Made by a program: the position numbers and the translations under genes | In this document: one piece after another, positions 41,407 to 51,320 of the stretch | Layout: every line of letters begins with the position of its first letter | Position numbering within the stretch: the stretch's first letter is position 1 | Notes under the pieces: model-generated | Database searches by the model: none | What the model saw: only the letters and a program-made list of their open reading frames with translations | Told to the model about the DNA's origin: nothing | Origin: Sphingomonas sp. OV641 | GTDB taxonomy: Bacteria; Pseudomonadota; Alphaproteobacteria; Sphingomonadales; Sphingomonadaceae | DNA: 64,000 nucleotides | NCBI RefSeq assembly: GCF_900109205.1 | Contig: NZ_FNZB01000001.1 | Location: 1,860,001-1,924,000, forward strand | Direction of reading: 5' to 3'

Positions 41407-41867
41407 AGAAGCGCGCCCTTATATTCGCGGGAGGCGGTCTCCAGGTGTTTCCACTGCGTGTACCAGCGGGTCGCGAACGGACGCGCCAAGGCGCCGCTGA
41501 GCGACGGCCGGTCCGACGCCGCGATGCTGTCGATCCACACCGTTCGCGCGCCCGTGAGCCGACCGAAGATCAGGCAGAACAGGCCCGGCAGCGCCCCGGT
41601 GGTCACCACCACATGGGGGCGTAGGCGCCAGACAAGCCGGGCCGAAGCGATCATTGAAGACAAGGCCAGCCGCGGCTCGTCGCGGTTGGCATCCGGCAGC
41701 AGATGCACCTTTTCCACCCCGTCGCGAACGGCAAGCTCGCGATTGGTCGTCGCGAACACGACCCGCCCTTCGCTCAGCGCCGGACGCAGAAGCATCAGTT
41801 CTTCCCAATGCCCGCCGCCGGAGGCGATTGCGAGCACCGTGAATTGGGATGGCTGTCTATTCGACAC
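41403..41867 (-). CDS. Alg14/PssD-like glycosyltransferase membrane half
   Basis: A 154-residue protein. TVLAIASGGGHWEELMLLRP and RPHVVVTTGALPGLFCLIFG followed by RLTGARTVWIDSIAA are the Alg14/PssD signature, the N-terminal half of a split GT-B enzyme that anchors its Alg13-like partner. GTG 41867 begins the conserved region; no strong Shine-Dalgarno is visible. It heads a minus-strand operon pssD-pssE-wzy-GT-GT. The divergent gene on the plus strand starts 220 nt away. Confidence 0.85.
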   Translation of the reverse strand: MSNRQPSQFTVLAIASGGGHWEELMLLRPALSEGRVVFATTNRELAVRDGVEKVHLLPDANRDEPRLALSSMIASARLVWRLRPHVVVTTGALPGLFCLIFGRLTGARTVWIDSIAASDRPSLSGALARPFATRWYTQWKHLETASREYKGALL

Positions 41868-42086
41868 CGACCGTACTTCTGCCCCCGACCGGCGCCCAAC
41901 GCACCCAGATTGTGATCCCTGCCCTCGACACAATTTGAGGGCGCATTAAGCTCCAGATGGGTACGCGAGCGATCATGCTATCGCAAGCGCGGCGGTATGG
42001 GTGTGCGGTCCGTCGCTGATCTGAATCGAGCGGCTTCGCACAGGTCTCCATGCCGCATTTGGTGAACAGGGCGCAGGTATTCTTCG

Positions 42087-43004
42087 ATGCAGGTAGTGAA
42101 GGATTTCTGGCGCTGCGGCATCGTGGCCGCCGATGCGATCAGCATCGCGCAAGCCGGCACGCTCGATATCGCGCAGATACGCTGGCTGCCGAACCGCTCC
42201 AGTCTCCGCTATCTGGCCGATCCGTTTGGCCTGTGGCGGGAGGGACGGCTGCATATCTTCGCCGAAAGCTTCAGCTACCGCACGGGGCTTGGCGAGATCG
42301 ACGTTCTGGTGCTCGACGAGGATTTCTCCATCCTGGACCAGCAGGTCATTCTCCGAGAGCCTTGGCACCTTTCCTACCCCTTCGTCTTCGAAGCGGACGG
42401 CGAGACCTGGATACTGCCCGAAGCGCATGAATCCGGCGCTCTGTGGCTCTATCGGGCGGTAGATTTCCCGTTCCGGTGGGAGCGGACAAAGCAGATCGCG
42501 TTGGATCATGTCCCGTTGGATGCATCGTTGATCCGGCACGAAGGACACTGGTGGTTGTTCTATGCGCCGGCAGATCCGCCCGCGGGGCGCTTGACCAGCC
42601 TGTGCGCGGCCCATGCGCAGCAGCTGGATGGACCGTGGCACCCCCATGCGGCCAATCCGATCCTGATCGACGACGGGGGGCTTCGCCCGGGCGGTACTCC
42701 ATTTGTCATGCAGGACATGGTTCACCTGCCGGTGCAGCGGTGTGAGGGCAGCTATGGCACCGGCCTGCGCCTGCTCCGCTTTGATCAACTGACGCCCGCG
42801 CGCACGGCAACCAGCTTTGCCGGCGCGCTCGCCGCGCCAGCCGTGGCGGCACCGTTCATCCATGGCTGTCATACACTGTCAGCTGCGGGTCCCGTGTCAC
42901 TGATCGATGTGAAACAGATGCGCTTTTCCGCACCCGCGCTTGCCGCCTGGCCGGAGCGCTGGCTCCGGCGCAGGCAGGCACGAACGAGCGTTCAGTTCGC
43001 CTGA
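42087..43004 (+). CDS. Five-bladed propeller protein related to GINT1 N-terminal domain
   Basis: A 305-residue protein. RSSLRYLADPFGLWREGRLH and IFAESFSYRTGLGEIDVLVL, then EPWHLSYPFVFEADGETWIL and PEAHESGALWLYRA are the hallmark of a beta-propeller domain seen in plant GINT1 N-termini and in bacterial glycan loci. ADPFGL, PEAH and HEGHWWLFYA positions resemble GH43-like active-site aspartate/glutamate positions. Function in bacteria is unknown; a polysaccharide-modifying or formyl/acyl-sugar role has been suggested for relatives, which I cannot confirm here. It is the only plus-strand gene inside the export operon region and overlaps wzc tail-to-tail by 13 nt. Confidence 0.65.
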   Translation: MQVVKDFWRCGIVAADAISIAQAGTLDIAQIRWLPNRSSLRYLADPFGLWREGRLHIFAESFSYRTGLGEIDVLVLDEDFSILDQQVILREPWHLSYPFVFEADGETWILPEAHESGALWLYRAVDFPFRWERTKQIALDHVPLDASLIRHEGHWWLFYAPADPPAGRLTSLCAAHAQQLDGPWHPHAANPILIDDGGLRPGGTPFVMQDMVHLPVQRCEGSYGTGLRLLRFDQLTPARTATSFAGALAAPAVAAPFIHGCHTLSAAGPVSLIDVKQMRFSAPALAAWPERWLRRRQARTSVQFA

Positions 43005-45124
43005 TAGTAATCAGAATATTGCTTGGAGTAGTAATATAGCCCGCCCACCGCCTGGGCCGACGGATCGACCTGCGTGTAGAGCGCGCCGACCGGATTGCTC
43101 CCGTCGCTACGCAGCCAGTTCAGCGATGAAACCGCCGCTGCCACAGGGGTGCTGTTCCACTTGATCACCAGCGTGGTGGCATCGGCAAGCACCGCAAGAA
43201 AACGTCCGTCCGCCAGACCCATCAGCGGCGGGAGGTCGAGCACGATCTGGTCGTACCGTTCCCGCAACGCGGCCAGAAGCTGCTCCATACGGCCCTCTCC
43301 GAAGAGGTTCTCGGCCGAGAAATACGGGCTCAGCACGAGGATCTGATCAAGGTTCGGCACATCACCGGGATGGATCGCTTCGTCGACGCTTGCCTCGCCA
43401 TGCAGCACTTCAACAAGGCCAACGGCGGGCACCGGCGTGCGCACGATCTGGCGCACGGCAGCACGGCGGATGTCGCATTCCACCAGCAGCGTCTTGGCGC
43501 CAGCGGTCGCCAACGTCCGGGCGAAGGCTACGGCGGACGTCGTCTTGCCCTCTGCTGGGAGGGATGAGGTGATTGCGATCACCTTCGGGGAACGGGTTCC
43601 CTTCACCCCCAACACCGCCGCCCGAGCAATGCGATAGGATTCGGCGAACATGGACGTCGGCCGCTCCAGCATCAGATCGGCCGGGTTCTGGCCCTTGGAC
43701 ACCTTGGGCACCACGGCAAGCACCGGAATGCCGAGTTGGTCCTGCACCTCCTCCACCGAGCGGAAGCCGCCGCTGGTCATCTCCATCACCGCAATGGTGC
43801 CCGCGCCCGCCGCCAGCGCCACGAGAAGCGACAGGGCGTAGAGCAGCGGCTTGTTCGGCGAGGTCGGCCGGGGCTGCGGCTCGGCCCGGTCGATCACCTC
43901 GGCCTGGGCGATGGACAGACGAGCGGCCTGTGCACTCTCCAGCGACATCTGCGACATCTTGTCGTACAGCGCCCGCTTGGCCGCCGCTTCTCGCTCCAGG
44001 CTTGCGGCCGTTACCGAATCGCGCGCGCTGCGCTCACGCTCACGCTCCAGCTGCGTCAGCGATCCGCGCAGACTGTCTGCGCGCGCTTCCGCGGCAGACG
44101 CCGTCGCCTGCAGCGCGCCGACGACGCGTCGCGCCTCCGCCTGGATCTGGGCATCGAGCGCGGCGAGCTGATCGCGAACGCGGATGCTCTCCGGGTGACG
44201 CTCGCCATAGCGCGCCTCCACCTCGCCGCGGCTGCGCAACACCTCTGCCCGCTGACGACGCAGGTCGGCAATGACAGCCGATCCCAGAACTTCGGAAACG
44301 GCGTCCAGCCCGCCACGGGCGACCTGCGAGCGGGCGGCCGCAAGGTTCGATCGCGCCGCAGCCGCATCCGACTCGGCTGTGGCGAGGCTGCTGGCAAGCG
44401 GCGCCACCTGCTGATCGTTGATCGTGCCGACAGTGCTGTTCGCAACGCTGCTTTCCACGATGCCGGCGCGCGCGCGATAGTCCGCGGCGCGTGCTTCGGC
44501 TTCGCTTGCCTGCTTACCCAATTCCTCAAGCCGCTGCTGGAACCATTCGCTCTGGCGCTCGGCAGTGCCCACCTTGTTGGTGGTGCGGCTCTCGATATAG
44601 CCGTCCGCGAAAGCGTTCGCGAGCTTCGCTGCCTTCAGCGAATCGACGGACGTGAAGCGCACGTTCAGAACGTAGGTCAGCTTCTCGCGATCGACCTGGA
44701 GATGCGACAGAACGGCCGCGGCCAGCGCGTTCTCGCGCGTTTCCGTGGTGCCGATGTTACCGATGTTCCCCTCAATCTCCTTGGTGAACTCCGGATCCCC
44801 TGACAGCCCGTAGGCGCGGACGATCGAGCGGGCGAGATCGAGCGAGCGGATCGCCGTCACCTCCGTTTCGATCGCCTCCGGCGTCAGTTCGGCGCGGGTC
44901 GCCTGCGCGTTATTGGCAAGGGGGTTGCGTGACGGATCCAGCCGCACCTTGGCCGTGGACGTATATTTCGGCGTCATGAAGGACACGGCGAGCACGCCCA
45001 CCAGGAACACGGCGGCCGCTACCGCCGCCAGAACCTTCCAGCGCCGGCGGATCGTGTCGCGCACGACGCTGATGACGTCTGCCAGGCGCGCCTCATATTC
45101 GTCGGCTTCGTGTCTGACTTCCAT
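42992..45124 (-). CDS. Wzc/GumC-like polysaccharide co-polymerase with BY-kinase domain
   Basis: A 710-residue protein. A Wzz domain with the first membrane helix at about residues 30-50 is followed by long coiled-coil helices (residues 190-400), a second membrane helix near 430, and a bacterial tyrosine-kinase domain: Walker A SSLPAEGKTTSAVAFAR, Walker A' TLLVECDIRRAA and Walker B YDQIVLDLPPLMG. The C-terminus is a tyrosine cluster (GLYYYSKQYSDYYQAN, six Tyr), the autophosphorylation site of this family. It sets chain length and couples polymerisation to export with Wza. Unlike the split gelC/gelE type, both parts are fused here. Confidence 0.9.
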   Translation of the reverse strand: MEVRHEADEYEARLADVISVVRDTIRRRWKVLAAVAAAVFLVGVLAVSFMTPKYTSTAKVRLDPSRNPLANNAQATRAELTPEAIETEVTAIRSLDLARSIVRAYGLSGDPEFTKEIEGNIGNIGTTETRENALAAAVLSHLQVDREKLTYVLNVRFTSVDSLKAAKLANAFADGYIESRTTNKVGTAERQSEWFQQRLEELGKQASEAEARAADYRARAGIVESSVANSTVGTINDQQVAPLASSLATAESDAAAARSNLAAARSQVARGGLDAVSEVLGSAVIADLRRQRAEVLRSRGEVEARYGERHPESIRVRDQLAALDAQIQAEARRVVGALQATASAAEARADSLRGSLTQLERERERSARDSVTAASLEREAAAKRALYDKMSQMSLESAQAARLSIAQAEVIDRAEPQPRPTSPNKPLLYALSLLVALAAGAGTIAVMEMTSGGFRSVEEVQDQLGIPVLAVVPKVSKGQNPADLMLERPTSMFAESYRIARAAVLGVKGTRSPKVIAITSSLPAEGKTTSAVAFARTLATAGAKTLLVECDIRRAAVRQIVRTPVPAVGLVEVLHGEASVDEAIHPGDVPNLDQILVLSPYFSAENLFGEGRMEQLLAALRERYDQIVLDLPPLMGLADGRFLAVLADATTLVIKWNSTPVAAAVSSLNWLRSDGSNPVGALYTQVDPSAQAVGGLYYYSKQYSDYYQAN

Positions 45125-45168
45125 GCTCGTCTGGCCTCGGTCTTGAGCCGGTGCGGCTCGAAGGGTTG

Positions 45169-46491
45169 TTACATGTGGTAGGTGAGACCCGCCTCGAGCC
45201 GTCCCTCTCCGGCGTCATTGCCGGCCTGAACGCCGCGTGCATCCCGCTTGGAGTAGCTCAGCGCCCCCTCCAGCGTCATGCGGCGGGAGATCAGGTAACG
45301 GGCGCGCGTGGCGAGCCGATAGGTCGAATTCTTGCGGTCTTCGTTGATATACGTCTGCAGGGCATATTGCCCTTCGGCGGACAGGATCAGGTTGTTGAGC
45401 AGCTCATAGTCGCCGCCCAGCGTGATCCGATTGTCCCAGAACGGTCGCGGGGTCAGGTTGCCGAAGGTGGAATCCTCCACCGTGCGTCGTGCCCCTGTGG
45501 TGATGGTGAGTCGCTCTGACGGGAACAGTTCCACGCGAGCTTCCGCAACCGGACCATTGACGCTGTCAATGCCAGACGTGCGATAATCGCGAATGCTGTA
45601 GCCCAGGCTGACCGTCCCGCGCATGCGTCCCGCAAGGTCGATGTTGAGGCCGCCGATCGCGCGCACCGCGTTCGAGTCCAGCGTACCGGCGCTCGCGATG
45701 TCGCCGTCGAACGCCGTGCCAATATAGCCGACCTGCGCGAACAGGGAGACGCTGGGCGTACGGGCATATTCGAACTGCCCGGTGATCCGGCTGACGTTGC
45801 GGTTACGGTTCTCCTGGTCTCGCAGTGCGCCGTCGGTGAGCCGGACGGGGGCGAAGCGGAAATCCGAGTAATCCGCCACCACGAAGCTGCGCACCCGGCC
45901 GCTCGTATATTCGCCGCGCACTGACAGAAAGTCGCGGCGGAAGCGTGAAAGCGCCGCTACGTTCGAGGCGACTTCGCCTGAAAACTGGTTCTCGAAGCTC
46001 TGCGACGCGTTCGCCTCGGCAGTGATGGTGAAGGCGCGGCCCAGTTCCACTTCGCTACGTGCGCCGAGATTCCATTGCCGCTCATTGCGCCTGCTCTCGC
46101 CGACATAATTGCGGAGGAGCGCCGAGCCATTGAGTTGCAGCGAGTGGCGGGACCAGATCGACGCGACTCGCAGCGATGGCTCGAGCGAGGCGTAAGGCGC
46201 CTCCACTTCATTCTGCTGCGTCAGATAGGCATTGCTGGTCACGCCCGCGCTGGTTTCCAGGCGCGGAAAGAACATCAGCCCGCCGACATGGACCCCGGTG
46301 GGCGTATAGGAAGGGCGAGGCCGTGCCTCCACGCTGACGTTGCGGTCGCGATCAAAGCCTTGGGGAATGGCAGACTGGATGATCAGACCATCCTGCGCGT
46401 GCGCAACGGCGGGTGCGCCGGCAACCGCAAAGGCCGCCAGCGCAAGCGCGGGACGCTGACGCGCCACAGCCGTATCGCGCTTTCTCGACAC
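45169..46491 (-). CDS. Outer-membrane beta-barrel protein of the exopolysaccharide export operon
   Basis: A 440-residue protein with a signal peptide (ALALAAFAVAGAPAVAHAQ) and about 14-16 amphipathic strands ending in Met with the preceding tyrosine (LEAGLTYHM). Segments such as LNGSALLRNYVGESRRNERQ and MRGTVSLGYSIRDYRTSGID fit the BBP2 outer-membrane barrel group seen in sphingan and related export operons. Its role, perhaps a secretion pore partner or a structural barrel, is not known. GTG 46491. It is 14 nt downstream of the Wza-like gene and 44 nt upstream of wzc, so all three are one transcript. Confidence 0.75.
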   Translation of the reverse strand: MSRKRDTAVARQRPALALAAFAVAGAPAVAHAQDGLIIQSAIPQGFDRDRNVSVEARPRPSYTPTGVHVGGLMFFPRLETSAGVTSNAYLTQQNEVEAPYASLEPSLRVASIWSRHSLQLNGSALLRNYVGESRRNERQWNLGARSEVELGRAFTITAEANASQSFENQFSGEVASNVAALSRFRRDFLSVRGEYTSGRVRSFVVADYSDFRFAPVRLTDGALRDQENRNRNVSRITGQFEYARTPSVSLFAQVGYIGTAFDGDIASAGTLDSNAVRAIGGLNIDLAGRMRGTVSLGYSIRDYRTSGIDSVNGPVAEARVELFPSERLTITTGARRTVEDSTFGNLTPRPFWDNRITLGGDYELLNNLILSAEGQYALQTYINEDRKNSTYRLATRARYLISRRMTLEGALSYSKRDARGVQAGNDAGEGRLEAGLTYHM

Positions 46492-46505
46492 CCCCCGGTC
46501 AGACC

Positions 46506-47084
46506 TTAGAAGAACCGCTCACCAATCCGGATCGTGTCGCCGGGATAGACGATCAGTTCCGGCGTGAGGCGATAATTCATTTCTGAGGTTTCGCCCTGCC
46601 GGCGGATTCGAACCACGTCCCGGTTGGCGCGCGGTGTGAAGCCTTTGGCCAGCGCCACCGCGTTCATGGCGGTCAGGCCGGTCACGTAAGGATATTGTCC
46701 CGGTGTCGAGACCTCGCCCAGAATGTAGAAGGGGCGGAAGACAACAACTTCCATCGCGACCTTGGGATCACGCAGATAGCCGTCAGCGAATCGCGTGCGG
46801 GCGTCAGCCGCGATCGCCGCCACCGGCTTGTTCAGCGCGGGAACATTGCCGATCAGCGGTAAGGAGACGGTGCCGTCCGGGTTCACCCAGAACTCGCCCG
46901 TCAGGTTCGGCTCGTTATAGACCGTCACCTTCAGCTTGTCGCCAACACCAAGGCGATAGTCGTTCACGGCTGACGCCGTCGCTACATAGCGGTCTCCCGA
47001 GGAGAGAACGGGTCCGTCGCCCTTCTCAGCGCAGGCAGAGAACAGGAAGGTAATCGCAAGCAGGAACGCCGGGCGCAGGAGCAT
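46506..47084 (-). CDS. Wza-like polysaccharide export lipoprotein
   Basis: A 192-residue lipoprotein. The signal MLLRPAFLLAITFLFSAC has the lipobox FSAC. The Poly_export domain is DYRLGVGDKLKVTVYNEPNL, then GTVSLPLIGNVPALNKPVAA, and an SLBB-like part includes PFYILGEVSTPGQYPYVTGL. It is short compared with E. coli Wza (one SLBB domain, no C-terminal barrel), like GumB and sphingan export lipoproteins. It would form the outer-membrane export channel with the Wzc-like protein. ATG 47084 follows GAGG; ATG 47126 would add 14 residues. Confidence 0.88.
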   Translation of the reverse strand: MLLRPAFLLAITFLFSACAEKGDGPVLSSGDRYVATASAVNDYRLGVGDKLKVTVYNEPNLTGEFWVNPDGTVSLPLIGNVPALNKPVAAIAADARTRFADGYLRDPKVAMEVVVFRPFYILGEVSTPGQYPYVTGLTAMNAVALAKGFTPRANRDVVRIRRQGETSEMNYRLTPELIVYPGDTIRIGERFF

Positions 47085-47207
47085 GAAGCCTCGAGAAGTT
47101 GGAGACGGCGGAGTTTTGCTTGGCATGTCCCGGCAAGGGACGCAATGTGCGTACGCCATTCGAACGTTCTAACGGCATCGTTAACCAATCACCGTTGCAG
47201 CTAATCC

Positions 47208-50200
47208 TCAATAGTCGCGCGACACGCGAATGTTGGCGCTCTGCCGTCCAAGCGTGGAAATGCTGGACAGGAGGGACAGCCATCTCGTCACCTGAAATTC
47301 GACGCGGGTGGCGGAATAGCCCTGCCCGTCCGTGACGATCTCTGCATACAGGCGTCGCGAAACATATTTGCCTGCCGCCACCGACGTGCCCTGCCCGGTT
47401 TGCGGGTCAGCCGGCAGGATCCGCAATCGATCAAGACCGGCGGCGCGCCGCACCACATTGATCGGGTTCAATCCGCCGGAGCCGTCCTGCAACGCCGCCA
47501 CCGCGGCGGCGAGCTGCAACGCCTCTGGCGCCGACAGGTTGGTGATCGACGTGCCGAACAACAATCGTGACAGCAGCTCGTCCTGCGGCAAGGCGGGCGT
47601 GCTGGCAAAGGTGATTTCCGGTTTCAGTGCCACGCCCGTTACCCGGATCGACGCCTTGAGACCGGTGGTGTCGGCATCTGCCTCGATATCCAGCGCGGGA
47701 TTGGCCGGCACCTCGCCTGCGAACCGGATGACACCGCGCGCAAGGTCGAATTCGCGCCCGGCAAATTCGTAATCGCCCCGAATCAGATCCGCGCGGCCGT
47801 TGATCGCCGGATTGTCAGGCGTGCCGCTAATGGCGACATCGGCCGACCATTCGCTGGTCAGGCCAAGGCCGGTGACGACAAGCTGGTCGGCAGCGCGCGC
47901 CTTGATATCCAGCCGCCACGGCGTGTCCCGCTGGTCGGGATCGTCCGTGCCGTCCGGTTGGTTGATTTCACGCACGGCGAGCTTTGGAACCGCGCTGGCC
48001 GCCGTTGCCTGCCCCAGGCGGTAACGGCTGCGGTTCAGCCGCACGGTGCCCGAGATGGTGCCGCCCTGCCCGCTGGACTGAAAACGCAAGGGGCCAGTGA
48101 CGGTCGCCGCTATGTCATCGCGATTGATCATGACGGCGTGATCGGCATTGACGTTGAGATCCAACCCAATGCCGCCGCGCGCAGCGAAGTCGAACCAGCC
48201 GGCGCCGGCAACCTTGCCCTCGCGCCCCGCCGAAGCGGCGAACCGGTCGATCGCGAGGCGGGATCCGGCAAAGCGCCCCTCCGCCTCCACGTTGCGCAGC
48301 ACCGTTCCGGTTGTCGCGCTTTCGATCCGGGCGCCGACTGCCTTCACCGACCCGCGGATAACCGGATCGAACAATGTTCCGCGTACGTCCGCGGCGATTG
48401 CCACAGGGCCAGACAGTTCGAACAGCTCCACCCGGCTCAACCGCCAGAGCGTGTCTGCCGGGCCGCTATATCGCAATTGGGCAAACAAGTTCGCGCGGGT
48501 GAGCCGGGTCACAAGGTCGCCGTCACCCAGCCGCAACAACGCCTGCCCGCGACCGATGGTCTTTCCTCCGGCGGCGGCAACGACGCGCAGACCGGCGCGA
48601 TCTGCGGTCAGAACGCCCGCCAGCCCCATGTCGATGGGATCGGAGGACGCCAGCAGCCCCGAGCGTGTCAGGCCACGCACCGTCATGTCGATTCGCCCGG
48701 TCGGCGCAGCGCCGGTCCGGCTGACATAGCTCAGCTTGCCCGAGGCGCTGCCGCCGAGGCCAAGCCCGGGATAGCCGATGTCGAGCACGGCGAGCGGCAT
48801 CTTGGCCAGTGTGGCGTCCACCGCGTTTTCCGATGGCGTGAACCGTCCGGAGATGGTGCCTTCACCGCCTGCAAAGGTCAGGGTTGTAGGGGCAAGGCGC
48901 CAGCCTTCGCCGTCGCGCGTCAGCACCGCCGGACGCTCCAGCCGCAGTGGCCGCCGATCAACCGTGCCCTGCGCAACGATGCTGTAGCTGTCCGGCGCAA
49001 CATCGATCACGCTTTGAATGTCGAAGGCTCGCCCCCTCGACCCGGCGGCCGAGGCGCGGATCTGGCCTATGCCGTCGCGGAGCCTGGCATTGCCGGCGAC
49101 GCGCGCGATGCTGAGCGCGCCGCGTCGCAGCCCGACGCCGCTGAACGTCGCGTCAATGCTGGTGCCGGCGGGATTGAGCAACGCCACCAGCTGAAGCCTT
49201 CCTTGCCGGATCGTCGCTTCACCGGCGAGTCGTGCCGCGCGCAGGCCAAGGTTGGCTTCGATCCGCTGCACGCTGTCAGCCGGGCGCAGCAGCACCTCTC
49301 CGTCAATGCCGCCGCCCGCAACGGCAAGCCGCCCGTCGAAGCCGTCATCGGTGATGCCGATCACCCCAGCGGCGTGCGTTCCGCTGACATCAAGGCGGCG
49401 CACCGCGATCTGGGCATCCTGCCCCCGTGGCAGAAGTATTCTACCCTCACCGTCGAATGGCCCGAGGCGCGAGCGCCCCGCGGCCGTGAAGGCAAAGCCC
49501 GACGGATCCGGATCGAGGTGCAAGCGAACGTCTCTCAGGCCAAGCGCCTGGTTGGGACGTTGAAAAACCAGGTCGAGCTTCGGCCGCTCGATCCTGCCAT
49601 CCAGTTGCAGCGTCACCGGACCATAAGTCGATTGCTGCCCCGCCCCCGTGAAAACGAAGGTGCCGTCCCGCCGGCGATAACCGTTGCCCGTCATCCGAAT
49701 CGACGGGCCGGTCAGCACCAGATTTCGAAAGTGCAGGATACCGTCAGGGCTACGCTCAAGGCCGGTCACGATCCGCGGCAGTCCGCCCGCCAGGTTGCGG
49801 AAGAAGCCATTGTCGAGCCGCACCATCTGGGCCGTGCCGGTGCCGATCACTCTGGTGCCGCGGCCACCGGGACCCGGTACGACGCGAAGCCTTGAATTTA
49901 CGTCAACGACGCCGAGCCCCGGAATGAGATACCGCCCCAATGCGCCGTTCAGCCCTACCTGATACTGGCCGGTGCGCAGATCGAGCACCAGGCTGATGCG
50001 GCCCGACAGCTTGTCCGAACGGAGGCGAAGGTCGTCGCCAGTGACGGTGGTGGCAGTGACGCGAAGTATCCCGTCTACCGAAAGGTTGCGCAGGATGCCC
50101 CCTGCCACGTCGCCTACGCCCGTCACCCGCTGAGCCGTGAAGCGCGCGGGCAGCAGCACCGGCGAGCGCGACAGGCGTCCCTTGCCGGCCACCCGCGCGC

Positions 50201-51320
50201 CTTCAAAGCCGGTGTTGTCGAAGGCGAAGCGCGGGGCAGTGATGCGGTAATCGAAGGCGGCGGTCGCAAACGGGCCGTCCAGCACCGCGCGCAGTTTCAC
50301 GTCCCGTCCGGTCATGTTGGGGAACAACGCGGCCGGGCGAAGCAGCCGCGCCTGAATGCGAAGATTGCGCCATGCATTGCCCGCGAGATCCGCCGTACCG
50401 CTCGCCTGGGCCACGAGCGCTCTGGACCGGAGCGACAGCGTTCCGTCGAGCCGCCGGTTGGCCAGGGTCGCTGATCCATTCACCAGCACGCGCGGCGCGG
50501 TCAATCGCTGCAGCTTGCCCCTGGTGAGGCTCGTTGGCGCCAGATTGCCGGTGAGGGTATAGGTTCCTGCGCGATTGCCAAGTTCGAGGTCAGCGACCCG
50601 CGCGCCAGCTGCTGAGGCGATGGCGCGACCCTGCCACGCCGCCCAATGCCCCTCGCCGCTCACATCGACAGCCAGGGCGCGGCGGATGCCGCTCACCCGC
50701 GCCAGCACGCCGTTCGCCGCCCCGCGCGCCCGTATATCCATGTCGAAGCGATTACGGTCAGGCGCGGCGTCGATCATCAGGCGAAGAGCGTCGCTGCCCT
50801 CCACCATTGCATCGATCGCAACCAAGGCGCGGCCGTCGCGAATGTCCGCTCGACCCGTCAGCCGTCCGTTGCGCATGACCCCCGTGACCGCCGGTGCGAC
50901 CGCCAGTCGCTCCACCGCGAGCCGACCTATGATGATGTCGAAATCGGGCAGGATGGGCGAGGCACGACCCGTCGGACGGGTGCGCGGAAGTTTCGCCAGC
51001 ATGGCCACGGGAATGCGCAAGGAGCGGATGTCGAGGCGATCGGAAAGCCAGGCGAACGGCCGCCAGTCCAGCTCTGCACGGGGCGCCGCGAACACCAGGC
51101 CCTCGGGATCATGGACCCGAACGTCGCGGAGCACCGCCGCGCCGTAGAGCGAACCGTCGATCCGCCCGACGGTGAAGCGGAGGCCGTTATCCGGTCGGGC
51201 CGAATTGATCCGCTGCGCGACCCAGCGGTGGCCGATATCGGTGTCGATGATCCACAATGTGGCCGCCAGCACAGCCATCAGGGCCACCAGCCCGCCTGCG
51301 ATCCACCGCCACCAGCGCAT
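47208..51320 (-). CDS. tamB: TamB translocation and assembly module subunit
   Basis: A 1370-residue protein. One N-terminal membrane helix (WIAGGLVALMAVLAATLWII) is followed by a very long beta-rich AsmA/VPS13-like body with repeated DLELGNRAGTYTLTGNLAP-like strands and the conserved TamB C-terminal domain (VTGVALKPEITFASTPALPQ, then DELLSRLLFGTSITNLSAPE). It spans the periplasm as a lipid-transport or barrel-assembly bridge with TamA. The ATG at 51320 shares its A with the tamA stop codon (TGATG), so tamA and tamB are translationally coupled. It is normal in length for the group. Confidence 0.93.
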   Translation of the reverse strand: MRWWRWIAGGLVALMAVLAATLWIIDTDIGHRWVAQRINSARPDNGLRFTVGRIDGSLYGAAVLRDVRVHDPEGLVFAAPRAELDWRPFAWLSDRLDIRSLRIPVAMLAKLPRTRPTGRASPILPDFDIIIGRLAVERLAVAPAVTGVMRNGRLTGRADIRDGRALVAIDAMVEGSDALRLMIDAAPDRNRFDMDIRARGAANGVLARVSGIRRALAVDVSGEGHWAAWQGRAIASAAGARVADLELGNRAGTYTLTGNLAPTSLTRGKLQRLTAPRVLVNGSATLANRRLDGTLSLRSRALVAQASGTADLAGNAWRNLRIQARLLRPAALFPNMTGRDVKLRAVLDGPFATAAFDYRITAPRFAFDNTGFEGARVAGKGRLSRSPVLLPARFTAQRVTGVGDVAGGILRNLSVDGILRVTATTVTGDDLRLRSDKLSGRISLVLDLRTGQYQVGLNGALGRYLIPGLGVVDVNSRLRVVPGPGGRGTRVIGTGTAQMVRLDNGFFRNLAGGLPRIVTGLERSPDGILHFRNLVLTGPSIRMTGNGYRRRDGTFVFTGAGQQSTYGPVTLQLDGRIERPKLDLVFQRPNQALGLRDVRLHLDPDPSGFAFTAAGRSRLGPFDGEGRILLPRGQDAQIAVRRLDVSGTHAAGVIGITDDGFDGRLAVAGGGIDGEVLLRPADSVQRIEANLGLRAARLAGEATIRQGRLQLVALLNPAGTSIDATFSGVGLRRGALSIARVAGNARLRDGIGQIRASAAGSRGRAFDIQSVIDVAPDSYSIVAQGTVDRRPLRLERPAVLTRDGEGWRLAPTTLTFAGGEGTISGRFTPSENAVDATLAKMPLAVLDIGYPGLGLGGSASGKLSYVSRTGAAPTGRIDMTVRGLTRSGLLASSDPIDMGLAGVLTADRAGLRVVAAAGGKTIGRGQALLRLGDGDLVTRLTRANLFAQLRYSGPADTLWRLSRVELFELSGPVAIAADVRGTLFDPVIRGSVKAVGARIESATTGTVLRNVEAEGRFAGSRLAIDRFAASAGREGKVAGAGWFDFAARGGIGLDLNVNADHAVMINRDDIAATVTGPLRFQSSGQGGTISGTVRLNRSRYRLGQATAASAVPKLAVREINQPDGTDDPDQRDTPWRLDIKARAADQLVVTGLGLTSEWSADVAISGTPDNPAINGRADLIRGDYEFAGREFDLARGVIRFAGEVPANPALDIEADADTTGLKASIRVTGVALKPEITFASTPALPQDELLSRLLFGTSITNLSAPEALQLAAAVAALQDGSGGLNPINVVRRAAGLDRLRILPADPQTGQGTSVAAGKYVSRRLYAEIVTDGQGYSATRVEFQVTRWLSLLSSISTLGRQSANIRVSRDY

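Noticed and set aside
47958..49895. A 645-residue plus-strand open frame opposite tamB
   Set aside because: Its translation is Arg/Gly/Ala-rich with no domain and lies wholly antisense to a well-supported TamB gene; such frames are usual in GC-rich DNA.
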